64,000 nt of DNA from Leucobacter sp. UT-8R-CII-1-4 (GTDB lineage: Bacteria > Actinomycetota > Actinomycetes > Actinomycetales > Microbacteriaceae). The notes beneath the pieces are model-generated. The model was not told where the DNA came from. It made no database searches and saw only the letters and a program-made list of their open reading frames with translations. Shown in pieces: positions 9,979-18,788 of the stretch. A program made the translations under genes and the position numbers. Each line of letters begins with the position of its first letter. Within the stretch, counting starts at the first letter, position 1. Location: assembly GCF_030010235.1 (NCBI RefSeq), contig NZ_JASCRS010000004.1, positions 186,001 through 250,000 of the forward strand, read 5' to 3'.

Positions 9979-12513
9979 ATGGGGGAGTGCATGCGCAAGC
10001 GCATACGTGCATACTTGGCGATTGGTGCTGGCGCAGCACTCGCATTTACGGGGCTCGTGCCCGCAACTGTCGTGACGCAGGCAGTCGCCGCTGAACCGGC
10101 AACAATCGAAGTGCAGCGCTCGCTGCTTCCGGCTGGTACCACCTTTACCGTGACAGATCCGGGCGATACTGGAGCAGGTACCTTTGCCGAGGCGGTAGGT
10201 CTCGCCAATCTTGAGCCCGGACCGAGCACCATTGCGATCGCTGCCGGTGTTGAGGTAACCGTTACTCAGCCGCTTACCCTTGAGCAAAGCGTCACGATTA
10301 AGGGAAGTGGCGGACGCAGCATCATCAACTGGGCGCCCGCTCAAGACGACCTCGGCTATATGCTCGAGGGCGACAACGTGACCATGCAGGTGTTTGACGT
10401 TGAGTTCAAAGTCACAAAGCCATCGATGGATCCGATGATTCAGCTTTCGAGCGCGGTCGCCGAATACCCCCTCGTTTTCGAACGGGTCTGGATGACTAAT
10501 CTCAGCGAGGGCGGTGTGAACATTGAGTCTGCCTACGGCGGTGTGCTGATTGATCAGGTCACCGTCGCTGGATCGCCTTTCGGGAACGATTATTCCGAAG
10601 GCTCTGTTTTCAACATCAGCGATCTCAATCGCGGTCTCACGATGAAGAACTCCTCATTCAGTGAGACCCGTATGGCTGGCCTCATCGTGGTCAGTGCCGA
10701 GTTGGCGGCAGATGAGCAGATCCTGATTATTGACAACAACTTCTTTGATATCGATGCTCAGGAAGTTGAAGCCAGCGGTATTGTGCTTTCGATTGACTCG
10801 GTCGAAGCTGTTGCGAGTCCAGCGCGAGCCGCCGTGCATATTGCCCAAAATCAGATTGACGATATCAAGGGCCGCACACTCGCTGGCGTCTATCTCGGTT
10901 CGATTGAAGCTGGGATTATGTTTGCCAAAAACAGTGTGACGAATACCAATATCGAAGGAAACACACTCTCTGTCTCAGACGGAAACGGTGCGTTCGGCGA
11001 CAACAACGTCGCAGCCTGGATCGTTGGGAACACCTTCAACGCGAATACTGCTTCCGAAGGTTCGGTGCTGCGATTTGATGGCGTCACCGGAACTGTGCTG
11101 ATTGCAGACACTGACGTGATCGGTTCGGTCGTTTCCGAGACAGCTATCAACTTCGAAGGCCTTGAACATCAAGATGGCCCAAATGCGCTCTTGGTGAAGC
11201 TTGACGGAGTCACTGTTGACGGTGTTACCGGCTATGACGGAAACAGCATCGACTATGGCGTGTACGCTCAAGCGAATTACGGTGCATTTGAGATTGTGAA
11301 CAGCACGGTTTCGCGGGTGCAGGCTGCACTCGCGGCGCTCTCAATTTTTGAGAACAACTCGAGTATTCGGGTAAATGGATCTAGCTTCCTCGATAACTCA
11401 GCAATTGCTATGCACCTTGAACAGATTGACTTGGACTACGGCGAAAGCGTGAGCATCGAGGGATCCACCTTTGCGCGAAATGTGCCGCTTGCCGGCGCGA
11501 ATGCGAGCGACCTTGAAGTGAGCGTGACCGGCTCGGGCGAGGCAGACCATCAGTCACTGGTGATCCGAAATTCAACGTTTGATCGCCAAGACCGTCCGAG
11601 TGCTGCGCTTCCCTCGGTGCTGGGCATAACAAACGATGCCTTGGCACTTGTGGAGCACGTCACCATGGCCGGTGGCGCATATGTTCACGAGTGCAGCCCA
11701 TCTGGTTATCTGACCGTTCGTAATTCGGCGATCGCTGAGGTCTCGGCTCCCGTCATTGACCCTGTTGTCTGCACAGTTACGGGTGCAAACAACACCGTGG
11801 CTGTGCTCGGTGAACTTGATGCGGCCAGCACCGATGTGCTGCCAGTTGCAGACTGGAAACTTGGTGCGCTCGCGAACAACGGTGGTTTAACGCAGACGCT
11901 TTTGCCCGCCGATGATTCACCGCTTGTTGATACTGCGGCAATGGGTGATGTGCTTGTCGATCAGCGTGGGATCGCGCGCCCGCAGGGTGTTGCTCCTGAT
12001 CGTGGCGCGGTTGAGGTTGCGGCTGTTGTGCCTGTTGTTGATGCGGTTGTGATGGGGCCTGACGTGACGGTTCAGGCTGGTTCACCTGCTGTGTTGACGG
12101 TGAAGCGTCAGGGTGCTGGTGTTGGTGCGGTGTCTGCGGTGATTGAGTTGCAGGATGGTACTGCGAAAGATGGTGACGATTATTTCGCTGATCGTTTTGA
12201 GGTGAGTTGGGCTGACGGTGACACTGCCGACAAGACGATTCAGATTGAGACGATAAAGAACAAGGCGGGTAGTCGTAGTTTCACCGCAATGATCACTTCG
12301 GTGACGGGTGCTGATCTTGGTGCTCGAGATACTGCGACGGTGACGGTAACTCATGACGCTGTGGTGCCGGTGAAGCCGGTTGATCCAACGAAGCCGTTGG
12401 TGAATACCGGTGGTGAGGCGCCGTGGTCGCTTTGGGTGCTCGGTGGTGTGTTGCTTGTTGTTGGTGCGTTGGCGTTTCGTTCGAAGCGGCAGGGTGCTAC
12501 AAAAACCGAATAG
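9979..12513 (+). CDS. Beta-helix cell-wall protein with Calx-beta-like module and LVNTG anchor
   Basis: An 844-aa surface protein. An N-terminal signal peptide ends near AVAAEPA. Residues about 45-640 show the short-period V/I-rich pattern with repeated Asn (VRNSAI, IVNSTV, IRNSTF, MKNSSF) typical of right-handed parallel beta-helices. Residues about 680-795 resemble a Calx-beta module (DGTAKDGDDY, an aromatic WADGD turn). The C-terminus has LVNTGG, a hydrophobic span and RSKRQ, a sortase-type layout with Val for Pro. An alternative start at 9991 (MRKRIRAYL) is possible. A hairpin terminator follows. Carbohydrate binding or adhesion is inferred. Confidence 0.78.
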   Translation: MGECMRKRIRAYLAIGAGAALAFTGLVPATVVTQAVAAEPATIEVQRSLLPAGTTFTVTDPGDTGAGTFAEAVGLANLEPGPSTIAIAAGVEVTVTQPLTLEQSVTIKGSGGRSIINWAPAQDDLGYMLEGDNVTMQVFDVEFKVTKPSMDPMIQLSSAVAEYPLVFERVWMTNLSEGGVNIESAYGGVLIDQVTVAGSPFGNDYSEGSVFNISDLNRGLTMKNSSFSETRMAGLIVVSAELAADEQILIIDNNFFDIDAQEVEASGIVLSIDSVEAVASPARAAVHIAQNQIDDIKGRTLAGVYLGSIEAGIMFAKNSVTNTNIEGNTLSVSDGNGAFGDNNVAAWIVGNTFNANTASEGSVLRFDGVTGTVLIADTDVIGSVVSETAINFEGLEHQDGPNALLVKLDGVTVDGVTGYDGNSIDYGVYAQANYGAFEIVNSTVSRVQAALAALSIFENNSSIRVNGSSFLDNSAIAMHLEQIDLDYGESVSIEGSTFARNVPLAGANASDLEVSVTGSGEADHQSLVIRNSTFDRQDRPSAALPSVLGITNDALALVEHVTMAGGAYVHECSPSGYLTVRNSAIAEVSAPVIDPVVCTVTGANNTVAVLGELDAASTDVLPVADWKLGALANNGGLTQTLLPADDSPLVDTAAMGDVLVDQRGIARPQGVAPDRGAVEVAAVVPVVDAVVMGPDVTVQAGSPAVLTVKRQGAGVGAVSAVIELQDGTAKDGDDYFADRFEVSWADGDTADKTIQIETIKNKAGSRSFTAMITSVTGADLGARDTATVTVTHDAVVPVKPVDPTKPLVNTGGEAPWSLWVLGGVLLVVGALAFRSKRQGATKTE

Positions 12514-12545
12514 TCGAGCCAGTGAAAGCCCAAAGCTTTACAGCG

Positions 12546-12583
12546 CAAAACCCGGGTAGCTCGCACACGCTACCCGGGTTTTG
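12546..12583. terminator. Strong bidirectional terminator
   Basis: A 15-bp perfect inverted repeat (CAAAACCCGGGTAGC arms, 8-nt loop) sits between the convergent beta-helix gene and the ABC ATPase gene. A- and T-tracts on either flank allow termination in both directions. Confidence 0.85.
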
Positions 12584-12598
12584 TGTTGGCGAAAACGA

Positions 12599-13303
12599 CT
12601 ATGCGGCTACCGCATGCTCGACAATACGCCCGTCAACCACCGTGACGAGCTCATCGAGCAAGTCACGGTGCACGAGGTCGTGGGTGACCAGAAGAGTTGC
12701 AGTATCGCGCTCATGACTGAGCCGCGCAATCAGATCCATAATCTCGGCACCGCGCTCCTGATCGAGGGCGCTTGTCGGCTCATCAACAAGTAACACCTCG
12801 GGGTTGTGCACCAGACCACGCGCAATCGCGACTCGCTGACGTTGCCCACCAGAAAGCTGGTGAGGTCGCTTGTCGGCATGCTCGAAAAGACCGACCGCGC
12901 CAAGCAGCTCATCAACCCGGGACTCGATTTGTGCTCTGCGGGTGGCGCCCTGCCCGCCACCGAGCCGGGCCATAACCTGCAACTGTTCCCGTGCGGTCAG
13001 CGAGGGCAGCAGATTCGACTGCTGAAACACGATGCCGATGCGTTCTCGACGCAGCGTTGTGGCCTCGTCTTTCGACAGGTTAGCGGCATCGATCACGTTT
13101 GCACCTGTGCCGATACGAACACTGCCGGAGTCAGGCGTGATGAGTGTTGCGGCAACCGCGAGAATGCTCGACTTGCCTGAACCAGAGGGACCGGTGATTC
13201 CGGTGACCTTGCCGTTTTTGCCGATCAGGGTGACATCGTCGACCGCGGTAATGGTGCGGTCTCCGTCAGGAAAAGTGAGGGTGACGTTTTTTAGAGTAAT
13301 CAA
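12599..13303 (-). CDS. ABC transporter ATP-binding protein (MacB/LolD/FtsE type)
   Basis: The 234-aa ATPase of a MacB-type exporter. Walker A is GPSGSGKSS near residue 40, the signature is LSGGQRQRVAIA, Walker B is VLLVDEPTSALD, and the switch His is in LLVTHD. It overlaps the upstream permease gene by 4 bases (ATGA), so the two form a transporter. The divergent NarL-type two-component pair next door is the likely controller. Such pairs often export peptides or lipoproteins or provide antimicrobial resistance. Confidence 0.93.
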   Translation of the reverse strand: MITLKNVTLTFPDGDRTITAVDDVTLIGKNGKVTGITGPSGSGKSSILAVAATLITPDSGSVRIGTGANVIDAANLSKDEATTLRRERIGIVFQQSNLLPSLTAREQLQVMARLGGGQGATRRAQIESRVDELLGAVGLFEHADKRPHQLSGGQRQRVAIARGLVHNPEVLLVDEPTSALDQERGAEIMDLIARLSHERDTATLLVTHDLVHRDLLDELVTVVDGRIVEHAVAA

Positions 13304-14391
13304 CGGTTGCTCCCAAGGGCGGTGAGTGGGTCTGCTTTGGTAACTGAACGAAGGGCGAAGGCGGCACCGGCAAGACCGAGCAGGGCCATCACAATGGCCG
13401 GTGCCAGAGTGGTGAGCGGGCTGACCACAAACGGCAGCGCTTGACCGGCAAGTGCGCCAAGCCCCAGCACCGCGCCGAGACCGACTGTGATGCCGAGCAC
13501 AAGCACCACGAGCGCCTGCCCGAGCGAGTCTCGAACGAGAGAGCCAGTTGTGCTGCCGAGCGCCTTAAGCACCGCGATATCGCCAGCGCGCTGCATGGTC
13601 CACACGGTGAAGAAAGCGCCGATCACGAGCGCCGAAATGCCAAAGAGCATGCCGATCATGAGCCCGAGTGAACCGATTTCTGATTTGAATGCTTCAAGTG
13701 CGGTAAGACTCGCGAGTGTGCTTTTTGCTGAAGTATCTGTAGCTTCGCTAACCGCATTCCAATCTGGGGTGCCGGTGACCGCAAGCACTGTTGCTTCGCC
13801 GCTGCCACCGATACGAATGCTTGATTCGCTCCAAGCATCGAAACTCATCGCGATCACCGGGGTGTGACTGTACCAAAGGTCCTCGCCAATTGCCGAGACA
13901 GTGAACTCTTGACCAATAATCGTCACGGTGTCGCCGACGGTGACGTCAAGTTCTTTTGCGGCACCGGCCGAAAGACCAATCTCATCACTCTGTGTTGGGG
14001 TCAGCGCGAGAAGCGAGTTGTCTTGGTCGCTAGCGCTGCCCTTTGGCAAACCAAAAAGCGCAACACCCGTTGGATCGCCCGATGCGCCAGCGAGCGCCCG
14101 AGATTGGGCGATACCGATCGCCGACACATCGTCTACTCCAGCCGCCTGCTCCCAGTCAGAGACCGTTTGCTGATCCAGCGAAGAAGTTGCAAAACTTGGC
14201 GAACCGTTTTCTGGCTGCTGCAGGACCAAATGGCTGCCAGGTAGTTGCAAGACGGCCGAAATGTTCTGCGCGGCAAGCCCACCGGTCAGCCCGGAAAGAA
14301 AGCCTACGAGCAGGGTAATCAGCGCGACAACCGCGCCAATCAGCACAAATCGGCCACGGGCAAACCGCAATTCTCTCCACGCGACGAACAC
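13300..14391 (-). CDS. ABC transporter permease, FtsX/MacB type
   Basis: A permease of about 363 aa with one TM near the N-terminus (FVLIGAVVALITLLVGFLSG), a large extracytoplasmic MacB-like domain (about residues 40-245) and three C-terminal TMs, the FtsX-domain topology. The frame opens at 14412, but the GTG at 14391 follows GGAAAGG at good spacing and gives the natural start VFVAWRELRFARGR. It pairs with the overlapping ATPase gene. No membrane-fusion partner is encoded, as expected in a monoderm. Confidence 0.9.
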   Translation of the reverse strand: MFVAWRELRFARGRFVLIGAVVALITLLVGFLSGLTGGLAAQNISAVLQLPGSHLVLQQPENGSPSFATSSLDQQTVSDWEQAAGVDDVSAIGIAQSRALAGASGDPTGVALFGLPKGSASDQDNSLLALTPTQSDEIGLSAGAAKELDVTVGDTVTIIGQEFTVSAIGEDLWYSHTPVIAMSFDAWSESSIRIGGSGEATVLAVTGTPDWNAVSEATDTSAKSTLASLTALEAFKSEIGSLGLMIGMLFGISALVIGAFFTVWTMQRAGDIAVLKALGSTTGSLVRDSLGQALVVLVLGITVGLGAVLGLGALAGQALPFVVSPLTTLAPAIVMALLGLAGAAFALRSVTKADPLTALGSNR

Positions 14392-14537
14392 GATGAACCT
14401 TTCCGCAGGCACACTCTGTGCGAGCTACCTGATAACTCTCTCGCCGAGGGGTATGCCAGGGCATCGCCAATTCAGCGGCAATTGCAGTCAAACTTTTGGT
14501 TGATGGTGTTCTTGTGGTGCTCGCCTAGGCTGGAAAC

Positions 14538-15773
14538 GTGACCACACACTCGACACTTGCCCCGGTGTTTACCGGATTGCGCATTGGGCTGCATGCGCTG
14601 CTGCTCGGGCTCGCGGTGTTTGTGATGGTGCGCGCATATGTGGTGGCATCACCGATGGCCATGTGGGTGCTGATCGCTGGGCTCGCATTTGTTGCGGTGT
14701 ATTTGCTTGGGGCGTTTGCGGCCAGGGGTGCTAGCGGTGCTGGTGCTGGTGCTGGTGCTGGTGCTGGTGCTGGCGGTGCCATGCAAAAGCGCGGATTTGC
14801 CCTCGCCTGGATCACTCTGCTCACCCTGATCTGGGCGGTGCTCGTGTGGCTCAGCCCGGAGGGTGCGTACCTTGTTTTCCCACTCTTCTTTTTGTACCTG
14901 CACATTTTGCCCGAGGTAGGCGGAGTTGCCGCGATCTTGGTTTCGACCGCATTCGCGATCTGCGCACTGGGTCTGCACCTCGGCTTCGAGCTTGGCGGAG
15001 TGATCGGGCCACTCATCGGAGCCTGCGTGGCCCTGCTCATCGGATTCACCTATCGGGCACTACGCCGCGAAGCTGATGAACGCGAGAGATTGGTAGCAGA
15101 ACTGCTGCACACTCGAGCGGCGCTTGCAGCAACTGAGCGCGAGCAGGGGGCGCTGGCTGAGCGGGCGCGGCTCGCTCGCGAAATTCATGACACCGTCGCC
15201 CAGGGCCTATCTTCGATTCAAATGCTTTTGCGGGCGGCCGAACCAGACGCGGTAGAACCCGGGGCCGGCTATTTACGTTTGGCGCGCGAAACCGCGGCCG
15301 ACAGCCTGGCCGACACGAGGCAGATCATTCGCGAGCTCACACCAACCAGGCTCGATGATGGCCTGGCAGCAGCGCTCGGGCGTCTCGGCGAGGACCAAAC
15401 CGCGCGAACCGCGATACCCGTCACCGTACGTGCAGAAGATCTTGAACTGCCAATGGACGTACAGACCGCGCTCCTGCGGATCGCGCAGGGTGCGCTTTCG
15501 AACGCGATTCGGCACGCAGCAGCGAGCAACATCGATATTGAACTCACAGGTCTCGATCGTGCGGTGCTATTGGTCATTCGAGACGATGGAAAAGGTTTCG
15601 ACGCGACGCAGGCGGTCGCCGTTTCGCATGAGGCAGGATCGTTCGGATTGCAGGCAATGCAGGAACGGGTGCGCCAACTCGACGGCACCCTGACGATCGT
15701 CTCGAATGAGGGTGGCGGCACCGAGATTCGCGCGCAGCTGCCCCTGATCGAGGCAGACGAGGGAGCAGCATGA
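14538..15773 (+). CDS. NarL-family sensor histidine kinase with Gly-Ala repeat
   Basis: A 411-aa membrane kinase of the HisKA_3/DesK class. About five TM helices occupy residues 15-175, and a cytoplasmic helix leads to the phospho-acceptor His in REIHDTVAQGL. The ATPase has NAIRHA and DDGKGF motifs and a GSFGLQAMQERV G-box. A Gly-Ala run (residues about 67-78) between TM2 and TM3 is encoded by six perfect GGTGCT hexamers. The start is GTG. It overlaps its response regulator by 4 bases and diverges from the ABC exporter it probably controls. Confidence 0.92.
   Translation: MTTHSTLAPVFTGLRIGLHALLLGLAVFVMVRAYVVASPMAMWVLIAGLAFVAVYLLGAFAARGASGAGAGAGAGAGAGGAMQKRGFALAWITLLTLIWAVLVWLSPEGAYLVFPLFFLYLHILPEVGGVAAILVSTAFAICALGLHLGFELGGVIGPLIGACVALLIGFTYRALRREADERERLVAELLHTRAALAATEREQGALAERARLAREIHDTVAQGLSSIQMLLRAAEPDAVEPGAGYLRLARETAADSLADTRQIIRELTPTRLDDGLAAALGRLGEDQTARTAIPVTVRAEDLELPMDVQTALLRIAQGALSNAIRHAAASNIDIELTGLDRAVLLVIRDDGKGFDATQAVAVSHEAGSFGLQAMQERVRQLDGTLTIVSNEGGGTEIRAQLPLIEADEGAA
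14736..14771 (+). repeat. Hexanucleotide microsatellite (GGTGCT)6 inside kinase gene
   Basis: Six identical GGTGCT units encode (Gly-Ala)6 in a loop between membrane helices. Unit gain or loss would keep frame and change loop length. Confidence 0.85.
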
Positions 15774-16390
15774 TTCGAATTGTGTTGGCAGATGATCACC
15801 CGGTGGTACGCGCCGGGCTAAGAGCCATGCTCGCCACTGCGGGAGATCTTGAAGTGGTGGCCGAAGCGGCCACGCCAGATCAAGCGGTGGATCTGGCGGC
15901 CAATTTGCTGCCGGATCTGGTGCTCATGGACCTACAATTTGGCACCGAGCAAAGCGGTGCCGATGCAACCAGACTGATCCGAGCACTGCCGGAGCAACCT
16001 GCAGTGCTCGTGCTCACCAACTACGACACCGACGGCGATATTTTGAGTGCGGTTGAGGCAGGCGCGAGTGGCTACCTACTTAAAGACGCGCCGCCAGAAG
16101 AATTGATCGCAGCGATTCGTGCCGCAGCGGCGGGGGAGACTGCCCTCGCCCCCGCCATTGCTGGCCGGCTACTTGCCCGAATGCGCTCGCCACAGCCGGT
16201 GTTGAGCGCGCGTGAACTTGAGGTGCTGCAATTAGTGGCAGACGGCTCCTCAAACGGTGTGATTGCGAGCCGACTGCACATCAGTGATGCCACCGTGAAG
16301 TCGCATCTGGTGCATATTTACACCAAGCTCGAGGTGTCTTCGCGAACAGCAGCTGTTGCCAAGGCCCGTGAGCTCGGGGTGTTGCGCTAG
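15770..16390 (+). CDS. NarL/LuxR-type response regulator
   Basis: A 206-aa regulator. The receiver has acidic LADDHPVVRAG at the start, the phospho-acceptor Asp in LVLMDLQFG near residue 53 and the conserved Lys in YLLKDA. The C-terminal LuxR helix-turn-helix contains LSARELEVLQLVADG and ISDATVKSHLVHIYTKL. ATGA overlap with the kinase gene indicates coupled expression. It is convergent with the nitrilase gene, with only 3 bases between stops. Confidence 0.95.
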   Translation: MIRIVLADDHPVVRAGLRAMLATAGDLEVVAEAATPDQAVDLAANLLPDLVLMDLQFGTEQSGADATRLIRALPEQPAVLVLTNYDTDGDILSAVEAGASGYLLKDAPPEELIAAIRAAAAGETALAPAIAGRLLARMRSPQPVLSARELEVLQLVADGSSNGVIASRLHISDATVKSHLVHIYTKLEVSSRTAAVAKARELGVLR

Positions 16391-16393
16391 GTC

Positions 16394-17317
16394 TTAGGCG
16401 TCGAAGACCGTGCCTGACTTTGCTCGGGTATCGACACGAAGCTCGAACACGTCAGGGCGACCGTAGTGGCCTGTCACGTCGAGGTCGAAGTGCGCGCGTG
16501 TGCGATCGCTGAGGTCAATGTCTGCGTAGAGAATTGTTTCTTCCTCGTACACGGGCCCAGCCAAGACGTTTCCAAGCGGATCAATGATCACACTGCCGCC
16601 CCGAATTACCCAGTGCTCATTGCCGATCTGCGGAAGAAATTCAGTGCCCTCTGGGTAAGCCGATTTTGGTAGCGCCTGGCAGGCGGAGAGCACAAAGTTT
16701 CGACCCTCAAGAGCAATGTGAGTCATGCTCGACTGCCATGCCGGGCGGTCATCGACCGTTGGCGTGCAATACAGGTCGACGCCCTTTGCGTACATTGCCT
16801 GTCGCAGCATCGGCATGTAGTTTTCCCAGCAAATTGCCGTGCCCACCCTGCCAGCAGCGGTGTCCGCAGTGTGCAGAGTTGATCCATCGCCGAAGCCCCA
16901 AATCAATCGTTCGCTCGCAGTTGGCATCAGCTTGCGGTGGTTGCCGACCAGGCCTTGCTCTGGATCGATCAGCGCCGCTGTGCAGTAAAGCGTGTCGCCG
17001 TGGCGCTCAATAATGCCGATAACCGCGAACACCCCGGATTCTGCTGAGGCTACGCAGAGAGTTTCAATCTCGGGCCCGCTCAACGTAATGGCGCTGTCGA
17101 AATACTCGCGATACTCCTCTCGCCCAAGAGCAGTGCGTGTGCCAACCACGGTGTCGAAGCTTGCACCCTTGGGGTAGCCGCCGATAAAAGCTTCTGGGAA
17201 GACCGCGACCGTTGCGCCATTGGCACCGGCCTCACGAATCAACCGTTCTGCTTTTGCGATGGTTGCCGGCGTGCTTCCAACAACTGGGCTGGTCTGGACA
17301 ACAGCGACTTTACTCAT
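16394..17317 (-). CDS. Nitrilase
   Basis: A 307-aa carbon-nitrogen hydrolase of the nitrilase branch, converting nitriles to carboxylates and ammonia. The catalytic triad is visible: Glu in VFPEAFIGGYPKG, Lys in NHRKLMPT and Cys in AICWENYMP. The frame extends to 17416, but the ATG at 17317 follows AAGGAA and gives the standard MSKVAVVQTSPVVG start. It lies 55 bases downstream of an MHS-family transporter gene on the same strand, suggesting uptake and hydrolysis of one substrate under the divergent LysR regulator. Confidence 0.94.
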   Translation of the reverse strand: MSKVAVVQTSPVVGSTPATIAKAERLIREAGANGATVAVFPEAFIGGYPKGASFDTVVGTRTALGREEYREYFDSAITLSGPEIETLCVASAESGVFAVIGIIERHGDTLYCTAALIDPEQGLVGNHRKLMPTASERLIWGFGDGSTLHTADTAAGRVGTAICWENYMPMLRQAMYAKGVDLYCTPTVDDRPAWQSSMTHIALEGRNFVLSACQALPKSAYPEGTEFLPQIGNEHWVIRGGSVIIDPLGNVLAGPVYEEETILYADIDLSDRTRAHFDLDVTGHYGRPDVFELRVDTRAKSGTVFDA

Positions 17318-17372
17318 GTGTGAATTCCTTGCTGGTGGGTGCGGGATACGTGTGGTCTGCGGGAAATACCGC

Positions 17373-18713
17373 TTAGCCCTCGGTGATGTCGACGTCTTTT
17401 GTCTCCGGCAGCGCAAAGAACAGTGCGATACCGGCGATCGCGGCGACGGCGATCAGGTAGTAGGCAGGCGAAACGAGGTTGCCGGTTGCCTGGATCAGCG
17501 CGGCGGCGATGAGTGGGCCAGGGCCCGCGAGGATTGCATAGGCAACGTTGTGGCCGAGAGCTGCGCCAGTGCTGCGGCTTGAAGCGGGGAACACCTCAAC
17601 GAGCAGGGTGACAGCCATCACCCCGGCGCAGGTGACAAAAGTCGCCAGCACAATGAGGCCAAGCAGCACGAGTGCGAAGTTGCCGGTGTTCAGCAGCATA
17701 AAGATCGGAATACCCGAGAGAGTGATGCCTGCGGCGCCGACCAGAATGACCGGGCGGCGGCCAATACGATCGCTGATTCGGCCGATCAGCGGCTGAATCG
17801 CCACGTAGTAAGCGGTAGCAATTGAACACACCCAAAGCGCTTCGACCCGTGGCATGCCCACGGCGCCCGAGAGGTGATTGTTGGCGTAGGTGACGAAATA
17901 GTACAGGCTGACCCCAAAAAGTGCCGAAAACGCGAGCGAGATTGCAAATGCTTTGATCTTGCGTGAGCGTGAGGCAACCACTTGAATCTGCTGGGTGCGA
18001 CGCAGCTCGAGCTCTTTGAAAACGGGGGTGTCGTCGAGGTTTCGGCGAATGAAGATTGCAATAACCGCCATCAAAACCGAGGCGACAAATGGAATTCGCC
18101 AGCCCCAGCTGTGCAGTGCTTCTTCGCTCATCACATTGTTGAGCAGCGTCGCGGTGAGCGTGCCAACGAGGAAGGCCGCGCCTGCGGTGGCGGTCACGAG
18201 GCTTGCGTGAAGCCCACGGTGTCCCGCTGGGGCGCTTTCGCCAAGGTAGGTGGCGGCGCTTGACCACTCGCCGCCGACCATCATCCCCTGTACGCACCGC
18301 AGGGCGACGATCAGGATCGGTGCGGCGATGCCGATGGTGGCGTAGTTTGGCACAAGGCCAATCGCGGCGGTGGTGAGGCCCATGCCCATTACGGTGATCA
18401 CGAGTACGGCTTTTCGGCCGGCCCGATCGCCGATGGGGCCGAGCACAAGTGCGCCGAGAGGTCGGGCTACAAAGCCGACTGCGAACACCGCAAAGGCCGA
18501 GAGCATCTCGGTGGTGGGGTTACCACTTGGGAAGAATTGCGCACCGATAATTGCCGCAAAGTAGCCGTAAACCGCGAAGTCGAACCACTCCATAAAGTTG
18601 CCGACACCGATGGCGATTTGGCGCTTTCGAATGTCTGATCGGGCAAGCTCTGGCGCACTCGAAGATTGCTCACCCGGCGGTGTGGCATTTGAGGTGTTTG
18701 TTGCGGTTGTCAT
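17373..18713 (-). CDS. MHS-family (ProP/ShiA-like) metabolite:H+ symporter
   Basis: A 446-aa MFS transporter. It has the MHS opening GNFMEWFDFAVYGY, then FVARPLGALVLGPIGDRAGRK as loop 2-3 signature, and 12 predicted TM segments with a long central cytoplasmic loop. The ATG at 18713 with GGGAGA upstream is preferred to the 18779 frame start. MHS carriers import organic acids, betaines or aromatic acids. Operon position with nitrilase suggests a nitrile or related carboxylate. Confidence 0.9.
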   Translation of the reverse strand: MTTATNTSNATPPGEQSSSAPELARSDIRKRQIAIGVGNFMEWFDFAVYGYFAAIIGAQFFPSGNPTTEMLSAFAVFAVGFVARPLGALVLGPIGDRAGRKAVLVITVMGMGLTTAAIGLVPNYATIGIAAPILIVALRCVQGMMVGGEWSSAATYLGESAPAGHRGLHASLVTATAGAAFLVGTLTATLLNNVMSEEALHSWGWRIPFVASVLMAVIAIFIRRNLDDTPVFKELELRRTQQIQVVASRSRKIKAFAISLAFSALFGVSLYYFVTYANNHLSGAVGMPRVEALWVCSIATAYYVAIQPLIGRISDRIGRRPVILVGAAGITLSGIPIFMLLNTGNFALVLLGLIVLATFVTCAGVMAVTLLVEVFPASSRSTGAALGHNVAYAILAGPGPLIAAALIQATGNLVSPAYYLIAVAAIAGIALFFALPETKDVDITEG

Positions 18714-18766
18714 AAGTGTCTCCCTTGACGAAGCAGTACTACAGGCATCTTCTCGAACTCCCGCAC

Positions 18767-18781
18767 ATTTGAGAAACAAAT
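18767..18781. promoter_or_regulatory. LysR-type operator (T-N11-A palindrome)
   Basis: ATTTG-AGAAA-CAAAT is a perfect dyad matching the LysR T-N11-A rule. It lies 7 bases before the lysR start in the 75-bp divergent region shared with the MHS-nitrilase operon, the expected place for autoregulation and target control. Confidence 0.65.
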
Positions 18782-18788
18782 AGTTATT

